This document shows positions 14,129-19,399 of a DNA stretch of 19,399 nt, piece by piece. The notes under the pieces were generated by a model. It had not been told where the DNA came from and made no database searches. It saw nothing but the letters and a program-made list of their open reading frames with translations. Source of the stretch: Chloroflexia bacterium (GTDB taxonomy: Bacteria; Chloroflexota; Chloroflexia; Thermomicrobiales; JALYUS01). The number at the start of each line of letters is the position of its first letter. Within the stretch, counting starts at the first letter, position 1. The position numbers and the translations under genes were made by a program. The DNA lies in the NCBI GenBank assembly GCA_025928215.1, contig JAICJW010000021.1, positions 1-19,399 of the forward strand, read 5' to 3'.

Positions 14129-15250
14129 ATGATACACGCCGTCATCCGTCAGCAGAAGCGCCATCGTCGCGGGCAGATACCGTCGCCGGTCACCGATCCG
14201 GTCGCATCGGCACACGCCGCGAAGTTACGCTATGTCAGCGATACGCGGCCGGGCATCCGGCGCACGCGGGCGGGCAAAGGCTTCAGTTATCGCGCGCCGG
14301 ACGGCTCTCTGATCCACGATACCGAGACGCTGCGGCGCATTCGCTCGCTCGCCATCCCCCCGGCATGGACAGATGTCTGGATCTGCGCCAACCCGAACGG
14401 TCACATTCAGGCAACCGGGCGCGACGCCAAAGGGCGCAAACAGTATCGCTATCACCCGCGCTGGCGCGAGGTGCGCGACGAGTCGAAATACACGCGATTG
14501 ATTGCCTTCGGCGAGGCGCTGCCCCGCATCCGCAAGCGGGTGAACGCGGATCTCGCGCGGCATGGCCTTCCGCGCGAGAAAGTCCTTGCGACGGTCGTGC
14601 GCCTGCTCGAAACGACCTTCATCCGCGTTGGAAACGAGGAGTACGCGAAAACGAATCGCTCCTACGGGCTGACGACGATGCGCAACAAGCATGTGGATGT
14701 CTCCGGCGGCACGATCGCATTCCATTTTCGCGGCAAGAGCGGCATCGAGCATACCATCGGCATCGAGGATCGGCGGGTCGCGCACATCGTTACGCGATGC
14801 AAGGAACTCCCCGGTGCGGAACTCTTCCAGTATCTCGATGATGAGGGCAAGCGGCAGGCGATAGATTCCGGCGATGTCAACGCCTATCTTGAGGAAATCA
14901 CCGGCGAGCGCTTCACCGCGAAGGACTTCCGTACCTGGGCGGGCACAGTGCTGGCGGCGATGGCGCTCAAGGAGTTTGAAGCATTCGACGACGAGGCGCA
15001 GGCGAAGCGAAACGTCGTGCAGGCGATTGAACGGGTCGCGGGGCGGCTCGGCAACACACCGAGCGTCTGCCGGAAATGTTATATCCACCCCGCCGTACTC
15101 GATGCCTATCTCGAAGGGGTGATGCTCGATGCACTCAAGCAGCGCGCCGAGCAGGAAATCGCGGACGGCCTCCACGGCCTTAAGCCCGAAGAAGCCGCCG
15201 TCCTCACCCTCCTCCAGCAACGCCTCAGCCAGGAAATGCGGGAGCGGTAA
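14129..15250 (+). CDS. DNA topoisomerase IB (poxvirus/eukaryote-like bacterial type)
   Basis: This enzyme relaxes supercoiled DNA by a transient 3'-phosphotyrosyl nick, without ATP or metal. The 373 residues match the compact bacterial TopIB (about 340-380). The catalytic set is visible: Arg166 in FIRVGNEEY, Lys203 in FRGKSG, Arg268 in DFRTWAGT and the nucleophile Tyr318 in CYIHP. The N-terminal beta domain shows GKGFSYRAPDG (49-59) and LAIPPAWTDVWIC (74-86). The ATG at 14129 is the natural start, although it has no clear ribosome site and the first 30 residues look variable. Its final 26 nt overlap the end of the convergent RNA methyltransferase gene. No Ku or LigD gene is next to it here. 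Confidence 0.94.
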   Translation: MIHAVIRQQKRHRRGQIPSPVTDPVASAHAAKLRYVSDTRPGIRRTRAGKGFSYRAPDGSLIHDTETLRRIRSLAIPPAWTDVWICANPNGHIQATGRDAKGRKQYRYHPRWREVRDESKYTRLIAFGEALPRIRKRVNADLARHGLPREKVLATVVRLLETTFIRVGNEEYAKTNRSYGLTTMRNKHVDVSGGTIAFHFRGKSGIEHTIGIEDRRVAHIVTRCKELPGAELFQYLDDEGKRQAIDSGDVNAYLEEITGERFTAKDFRTWAGTVLAAMALKEFEAFDDEAQAKRNVVQAIERVAGRLGNTPSVCRKCYIHPAVLDAYLEGVMLDALKQRAEQEIADGLHGLKPEEAAVLTLLQQRLSQEMRER

Positions 15251-16658
15251 TGTCTGCCGTCAGGTACGCCAGCGATTCGACGTGTGCTGTCTGCGGGAAG
15301 AAATCGAAGAGTTCCAGCGTGCGCAATGTGTATCCCGCGCCGGTGAACGATTGAAGATCACGGGCGAGGGTGACGGGGTTGCAGGAGACATAGACGAACT
15401 GGCGGGGCCGCTTGGCAATGATCGCGTCAATCACGCGGGGATCAAGCCCGGAACGCGGTGGGTCCACGAGCGCCAGTTCGAGGTCCGGCAGGAGGTCCAT
15501 CGCCTTCTCGGCGGGTTTTGCGAAGAACGCGATATTCGCCAGCCCCCAGAGCCGCGCCGTCTCACGCGCCGCCGCAATCGCCGCCGGATCCACCTCGATG
15601 GCGATCACCTGCCCGGCCCGCCGCGCGAGGAACATCGTGAAGAGACCCGCGCCACAATAAATATCGGCGGCGATGTCGTGCGGCCCAAGCGTCGTCAGCT
15701 CTTCGATGCGCGCGATCAGGCGCGGCACGAGCGCGAGGTTCGTCTGAAAGAATGATCCGGCAGGCAGCACGAACGGCTCGCCACCGACTGCCACAATACT
15801 TGCGATTGGCCCCCGGTATGGCCGCGTCTCGCCGGATGGGTGCTTATAGGTAACGCTGACGACATTCGGAAGCGTGGCGAGTTTGTCCGCCAACGGATGC
15901 AGTTCGGGGCGATTCGGTAAGTCCATACCGCCGATGCCGCCGATCACGAGTTGAAGGAGCGGCGTGTCCGTCGCACCGTCGACCTTCACCTCGATCCACG
16001 CCTTGCCGCGTAAATCGGGATAGACGCCATCGGCGTACCAGTCGTTGAGGGTGGCCAGGAGGCCGGAGATCATCGGGTGGCTGATCGGGCAATGGAGAAT
16101 CGGGATGACCGACTGACGGCGGCGCTTGCGGAATCCCGCGCCTCTGCTGAGGGCAATCGCGGCGGAGTACCGGTACTGCCACGGCTCATCCAGCACCCGA
16201 ATCGCCTCCGGTGGATGGTCAATCCCGGCCTCGTGCATCAGTTCCGAGACGGTGGCAACCTTTGTTTCGCATTGATAGGCATACGCCATATGCTGCCACT
16301 CGCAGCCGCCGCAATCATGATCGCGGAAGTAGGGACACGGCGGCTCGATCCGGTGCGGCGATCCTTCAATGACCGCCGTAACGGTCGCGCGTGTCCAGCC
16401 CTTGCGCCCCTTCAGTGTCGTGATCGCGACATGGGCGCGCTCGCCGGGGAGACCCTTCTCGACGGGGATTGTTTGCTCGCCATACCGTGCTGTCGTCACC
16501 CCCGCCGGCGTGAATGCACCGAGATCAACATCCGCCTCGGCATAGACCATCCGCTCACGGCGACGGCGATGCGGGGTCTGTGGGGTCGGCGCATCAGGCT
16601 CCCGCGGTGTGTCCGGCCCCGGCGCGGTGGGATCGAGCGTCTCTTTCGGTGCGCTCAT
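15225..16658 (-). CDS. 23S rRNA (uracil-5-)-methyltransferase, RlmD/RumA (TrmA) family with an iron-sulfur motif
   Basis: A SAM-dependent RNA m5U methyltransferase of 477 residues. A low-complexity Pro/Thr/Arg N-terminus (1-37) precedes the TRAM RNA-binding domain (about 40-100). Four cysteines, Cys108, Cys116, Cys119 and Cys190 (CPYFRDHDCGGC, ILHC), should bind a [4Fe-4S] cluster as in RlmD. The Rossmann part has FFQTN (303-307), YCGAGLF (334-340), DPPRSGLDP (399-407), the nucleophile Cys426 in VSCNP and Glu461 in HVES. RlmD modifies U1939 in E. coli, but RlmC and RlmCD share these motifs, so the exact uracil is open. The ATG at 16658 lies 6 nt after the PIG-L stop without its own ribosome site, which suggests coupling. 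Its 3' end overlaps topoisomerase IB. Confidence 0.9.
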   Translation of the reverse strand: MSAPKETLDPTAPGPDTPREPDAPTPQTPHRRRRERMVYAEADVDLGAFTPAGVTTARYGEQTIPVEKGLPGERAHVAITTLKGRKGWTRATVTAVIEGSPHRIEPPCPYFRDHDCGGCEWQHMAYAYQCETKVATVSELMHEAGIDHPPEAIRVLDEPWQYRYSAAIALSRGAGFRKRRRQSVIPILHCPISHPMISGLLATLNDWYADGVYPDLRGKAWIEVKVDGATDTPLLQLVIGGIGGMDLPNRPELHPLADKLATLPNVVSVTYKHPSGETRPYRGPIASIVAVGGEPFVLPAGSFFQTNLALVPRLIARIEELTTLGPHDIAADIYCGAGLFTMFLARRAGQVIAIEVDPAAIAAARETARLWGLANIAFFAKPAEKAMDLLPDLELALVDPPRSGLDPRVIDAIIAKRPRQFVYVSCNPVTLARDLQSFTGAGYTLRTLELFDFFPQTAHVESLAYLTADITAPAFPG

Positions 16659-16664
16659 TACGCG

Positions 16665-17375
16665 CTAGCGTCGCATTGTCAGGCGGCGGAAGCCTTCGGC
16701 CATCGGCAGATCGGCCTGCTTGCCGATCTCTTCCAGCCGCTCGCGCAGCCGCTTTTCGAGATTTTCCGAACGGCCGACCTGCGAGTCATGGTGCCGGAGG
16801 GCTTCGAGTTTCTTGTCGAACGTCGAGGAGACATCCACGAAACAGTCGGGATGCTCGGCATTGAAGAAGAGCAGTTCCGCGACCTTATGAGGCTCCAGGC
16901 CCTCCTCATGATAATGCTCCGGGAAATAGATCGCGTCGCGCGCGGTCGGATAGATGGCGTCGGTTGTCGTGATGCCCACATTGCGATGATCCGGATGCAA
17001 GGCGTATGGCCGCCACGGATCGTGCGTGATGACGATGTCCGGTTTGAAGCGGCGGATTTCATGGACGATCCGGCCCCGGAAGCGATACGAGTTGTCCGTC
17101 TGGCCATCCGGCTCGCGCAGGAAGACGACTTCCTTGATGCCAAGAACCGCCGCCGCTTCGCGTTGCTCCTGCTCGCGGATTTCTGTCAGGCGCTCCGGCG
17201 TCATGTTCGGATCGGGGGAACCACGATCGCCACTCGTCACCTGCACGAGAATGGCATCCATCCCGCGCTGCACCCATCGCGCCACCGTCCCCGCGCTGGA
17301 GAATTCGAGATCATCGGGGTGCGCCACGACGACCATGAACGTCTTGTACTCGTCGTCCGGAATCCATTCCGCCAT
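16665..17375 (-). CDS. PIG-L family (LmbE-like) zinc deacetylase
   Basis: A 236-residue member of the family that removes N-acetyl groups from GlcNAc-containing molecules (PIG-L, MshB, BshB and others). Zinc-site motifs are AHPDD (18-22; His19, Asp22 as ligand and base) and ALHPDHRNVG (125-134; His130). The TSGDRGSPDPNMTPERLTEI segment (47-66) and REPDG (87-91) are also typical. The substrate is unknown. The ATG at 17375 is chosen for the GGAGG 11 nt upstream and for family length. The frame stays open to 17555 through the divergent promoter region, which is unlikely to be coding. RlmD-type methyltransferase follows after 6 nt; a GT4 glycosyltransferase is divergent, which fits a glycoconjugate role but does not prove it. 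Confidence 0.9.
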   Translation of the reverse strand: MAEWIPDDEYKTFMVVVAHPDDLEFSSAGTVARWVQRGMDAILVQVTSGDRGSPDPNMTPERLTEIREQEQREAAAVLGIKEVVFLREPDGQTDNSYRFRGRIVHEIRRFKPDIVITHDPWRPYALHPDHRNVGITTTDAIYPTARDAIYFPEHYHEEGLEPHKVAELLFFNAEHPDCFVDVSSTFDKKLEALRHHDSQVGRSENLEKRLRERLEEIGKQADLPMAEGFRRLTMRR

Positions 17376-17513
17376 GCCGCTCGTCGCCTCCTGCTCCGCC
17401 GGGCCAATCGTGACCCGGCGTTCGTCGCCATCACAGATAACGCATCGTACCACACCGTTGAATGAGCATGGCACACGGGGAAGTGTCGCGCGCATCGCGC
17501 GTTTGAGGGAAAT

Positions 17514-17553
17514 ATGTACGTACATTGGTGGCGCAAGTGACTTGAGTACGTAC
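17514..17553. promoter_or_regulatory. Paired GTACGTAC palindromes in a divergent promoter region (operator candidate)
   Basis: ATGTACGTACAT (17514-17525) is a perfect 12-bp palindrome. A second GTACGTAC is at 17546-17553. Their centres are 30 bp apart, close to three helical turns. The second one overlaps the -35 hexamer and spacer of the predicted glycosyltransferase promoter, where a bound dimer would block RNA polymerase. No regulator gene is adjacent, so the binding protein is unknown. Nearby, CGCGCG-CAT-CGCGCG (17487-17501) can also fold. Confidence 0.5.
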
Positions 17554-17570
17554 AATTCGTGTGCTATGCT
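17542..17570 (+). promoter_or_regulatory. Predicted sigma70-type promoter of the GT4 glycosyltransferase
   Basis: TTGAGT (17542-17547) and TATGCT (17565-17570) are separated by 17 bp, each matching consensus at four positions or more. The start would be near 17577. This leaves only about 8 nt before the ATG at 17585 but about 68 nt before the TTG at 17645, which helped decide the start of the gene. Confidence 0.6.
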
Positions 17571-17644
17571 GATTGGGAGGAGAGATGGTTGCCGATGGGC
17601 GCGCCGGGGGTGCGTTGCCGGTCGGTATCAGGGGAGATAGGAAA

Positions 17645-18907
17645 TTGTCACTTTCGGTGCTCATGATCGCACCGACATCGTTTTTTGCCGACTACGGCGC
17701 GCACGTCCGTCCCCTTGAGGAGATTCGCACCCTCCAGCGCCTCGGGCATCGGGTTACGGTTTGCACCTACCACAATGGGCACGATGTCCCCGGAATTACG
17801 ATCCAGCGCAGTATAGACATTCCGTGGCGCAAGCGGGTCGTTGTCGGCACGACGCGGCATAAACTCTATCTGGATGCCGCACTCCTTGCCGTCGTGCTAC
17901 GGGAGATGCGCCGCCTGAAGCCGGACATCATTCACGCGCATCTGCACGAAGGCGCACTAATCGGCCAGATTGCCCGCGCGACGCATCACGCGCCCCTGCT
18001 CTTCGACTATCAGGGCAGCCTGACGGCGGAAATGACCGATCACGGCTTCCTTCGTGCGTCGAGTATGCTGCGCGCCCCACTCGCGCGCCTCGAACGGACG
18101 ATTAACCACGCAGCGGATATGATCGTCACGAGTACCCATCACGCCGCCAATTGCCTGCGCGCCGATACCGGCACGGATGCGGAGAAGATCGCCTGCATTC
18201 CCGACGCCGTGGACACGCTGCGTTTCCGGCCGGACGCACTCCCCGCGCGGGAGCGCGCGCTGCTGCGCGCGCAACTCGGCATCCGACCGACGGACAAAGT
18301 CGTCGTCTACCTCGGGCTGCTCGCCCCATATCAGGGCACCGATATGCTCCTCGAGGCGGCGGCGGATGTCCTCCGCCGGGTGCCGGACGCCTTTTTTCTC
18401 ATCATGGGCTTCCCCGGCAACGAGCGATACCGCGTGCTCGCGGAGCGGCTCGGTATCGCGCATCGTGTCAGTCTCCCCGGTCAGATTCCCTATCTGGATG
18501 CCCATCGCTATCTCGCCCTCGGCGAGATAGCGGTTGCACCGAAACTCTCGGAAACAGAGGGCAATCAGAAGATTTTCAATTACCTCGCCACCGGGCTGCC
18601 GGTGGTCGCTTTCGATACTCCCGCCTCGCGCGAAATTCTCGGCGATCACGCGACGTTCGCAACGCGCGGCGACACGAGCAGCCTTGCGGAACGTATCACC
18701 GCGCTTCTGGTGAACCCCGTGACGGCACGCCGAACGGGCCTCGCCGGGCGCACGATCGCCCTGCGGAATTTCTCGTGGGAACGGCGCGGTACGGAACTGC
18801 TCCGGGCCTATGCGCGCATTCTTCCCCCCGAGAAATTACCGCTTGTTGGCCTCTCGCAGAGCGCACCCATCACCGCGCCCGTTTTCGCGGATGGCGGATC
18901 GGATTAG
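17645..18907 (+). CDS. Family 4 glycosyltransferase (GT-B fold)
   Basis: A cytosolic or membrane-associated glycosyltransferase of about 420 residues that transfers a sugar from a nucleotide donor. The N-terminal half opens with SVLMIAPTSFFADYGAHVR (4-22), and HAHLHEGALIG follows. The C-terminal donor domain has KVVVYLGLLAPYQGTDMLLE and the EGNQKIFNYLATGLPVVAFD region where GT4 enzymes hold their catalytic glutamates. The TTG at 17645 has GGGGAG 8 nt upstream and places the conserved N-terminus right at the start. An ATG at 17585 (GGAGG 4 nt upstream) would add 20 unmatched residues and sits almost on the predicted transcription start. Donor and acceptor sugars are unknown. It is divergent from the PIG-L deacetylase gene and may be co-regulated with it. 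Confidence 0.88.
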   Translation: MSLSVLMIAPTSFFADYGAHVRPLEEIRTLQRLGHRVTVCTYHNGHDVPGITIQRSIDIPWRKRVVVGTTRHKLYLDAALLAVVLREMRRLKPDIIHAHLHEGALIGQIARATHHAPLLFDYQGSLTAEMTDHGFLRASSMLRAPLARLERTINHAADMIVTSTHHAANCLRADTGTDAEKIACIPDAVDTLRFRPDALPARERALLRAQLGIRPTDKVVVYLGLLAPYQGTDMLLEAAADVLRRVPDAFFLIMGFPGNERYRVLAERLGIAHRVSLPGQIPYLDAHRYLALGEIAVAPKLSETEGNQKIFNYLATGLPVVAFDTPASREILGDHATFATRGDTSSLAERITALLVNPVTARRTGLAGRTIALRNFSWERRGTELLRAYARILPPEKLPLVGLSQSAPITAPVFADGGSD

Positions 18908-18966
18908 CGCACCGCACGCATGCCCCTCGTCGCATTTCCATCGTTCACGCCATGTGTCCGTACAGA

Positions 18967-18995
18967 TTGCGGAAACACGTTATGTCACCTACACT
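18967..18995 (+). promoter_or_regulatory. Possible promoter of the secreted-protein gene
   Basis: TTGCGG (18967-18972) and TACACT (18990-18995) are 17 bp apart in the 136-bp gap between the glycosyltransferase stop and the ATG at 19044. The hexamers match consensus at three and four positions, so the call is weak. No terminator hairpin for the glycosyltransferase gene is visible in this gap. Confidence 0.3.
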
Positions 18996-19043
18996 GAGAA
19001 TCGCTCGGTAAGGGGAACGTTCTCGCGTGTGGGGTAGGGGCTA

Positions 19044-19399
19044 ATGGCTGATTCGCAACGGTCGGTTGCGCTTCGGTGCCTGATGATGGGTGCCGCAGCG
19101 TTGATTCTGCTCGCAACGCTCATTGCTGCCCCCGCCTTCACGCATGGCAGCGCGGCGCCGATCCCGTTCGGCTCCCCCGCCTTCGCCGCTCAGTGGAACA
19201 GCATCGAACCGAAAGTCCCCAACTTCTGGGGGCCGGCATATCAGAGTGTATTTCCGGAGCAATATCAGGAAGCGACGAACGGTTCCCGGCTCGTCCAGTA
19301 CTTCGATAAGGCGCGCATGGAGCAGACGACGGCGAGCGGGCCAGTCACGAATGGGCTGCTGACGGTCGAACTGATCACCGGGCAGCGACAGTTCGGCAA
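19044..19399 (+). CDS. Secreted protein of unknown function, N-terminal part (cut by window end)
   Basis: The frame from the ATG at 19044 stays open to the last base, giving 118 residues. AGGGG lies 3 nt upstream. The start MADSQRSVALRC is followed by a hydrophobic core (LMMGAAALILLATLIAAPAF, about 13-32) and small residues, a signal peptide or N-terminal anchor. The mature part begins FGSPAFAAQWNSIEPKVPNFW, and VPNFWGPAYQ, GSRLVQYFDKARME (about 82-95) and PVTNGLLTVELITG follow. I recall this W-GP / LVQYFDKARME / VTNGLL pattern from secreted proteins of Chloroflexota, where it precedes varied C-terminal domains; its function is not known to me. Export to the cell surface is inferred from the N-terminus. 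Confidence 0.75.
   Translation, partial: MADSQRSVALRCLMMGAAALILLATLIAAPAFTHGSAAPIPFGSPAFAAQWNSIEPKVPNFWGPAYQSVFPEQYQEATNGSRLVQYFDKARMEQTTASGPVTNGLLTVELITGQRQFG

Noticed and set aside
14225..15220. 331-codon minus-strand ORF opposite topoisomerase IB
   Set aside because: The sense strand encodes all catalytic residues of topoisomerase IB; the antisense frame has no family features.
16077..17465. 462-codon plus-strand ORF opposite the RNA methyltransferase and PIG-L genes
   Set aside because: The translation is low-complexity and shows no motif, while both opposite-strand genes have complete catalytic motifs.
16665..18907. PIG-L deacetylase plus GT4 glycosyltransferase as a bacillithiol (BshB/BshA) or mycothiol pathway
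   Set aside because: The glycosyltransferase N-terminus (APTSFFADYG) is not BshA- or MshA-like, no ligase (BshC/MshC) is nearby, and the genes are divergent.

Overview
The window is GC-rich (about 60% by eye), densely packed chromosomal DNA with about nineteen protein genes. Many starts are GTG or TTG with good Shine-Dalgarno sites, and several neighbours overlap by 4 nt. The gene content suggests a Chloroflexota (Thermomicrobia-like) bacterium: an EF-G-like paralogue, a bacterial topoisomerase IB, F420/FMN split-barrel proteins, a GT4 glycosyltransferase opening with an APTSFFADYG-type N-terminus, and a secreted protein with an RLVQYFDKARME motif. This placement comes from remembered family resemblance, not from a search. 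No rRNA, tRNA, transposase or CRISPR array was seen.

Left part (1-5336): the 3' part of coaX (type III pantothenate kinase) converges on a minus-strand operon of an M42 aminopeptidase, a small unknown gene and a short-chain dehydrogenase. A 321-bp divergent spacer holds a good plus-strand promoter and a roughly 210-nt leader with three GC-rich hairpins in front of an EF-G-like GTPase.

Middle (5337-9485): a composite repeat (heptamer array plus two palindromes) precedes cytidine deaminase and appears to supply its ribosome binding site. Two consecutive PPOX split-barrel genes follow. A minus-strand operon, hom - HAD phosphatase - SAM methyltransferase, is joined by two ATGA overlaps; the methyltransferase start codon lies inside another heptamer array.

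Right part (9640-19399): a minus-strand operon of an MFS transporter, a Gfo/Idh/MocA dehydrogenase and an FAD-dependent DAO-type oxidoreductase looks like an uptake-and-oxidation module of unknown substrate. A Uma2-family nuclease-fold gene is divergent from topoisomerase IB. Topoisomerase IB overlaps convergently with an RlmD/RumA-type RNA methyltransferase, which follows a PIG-L deacetylase gene. Divergent from PIG-L is a GT4 glycosyltransferase, with paired GTACGTAC palindromes in the shared promoter region. The window ends inside a gene for a secreted protein.

Most genes are housekeeping or ordinary accessory metabolism. The least ordinary features are the 7-bp arrays that reach into gene starts and ends, the structured leader of the EF-G-like gene, and the paired-palindrome operator candidate. 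I found no convincing defence system or multi-gene novel machine.
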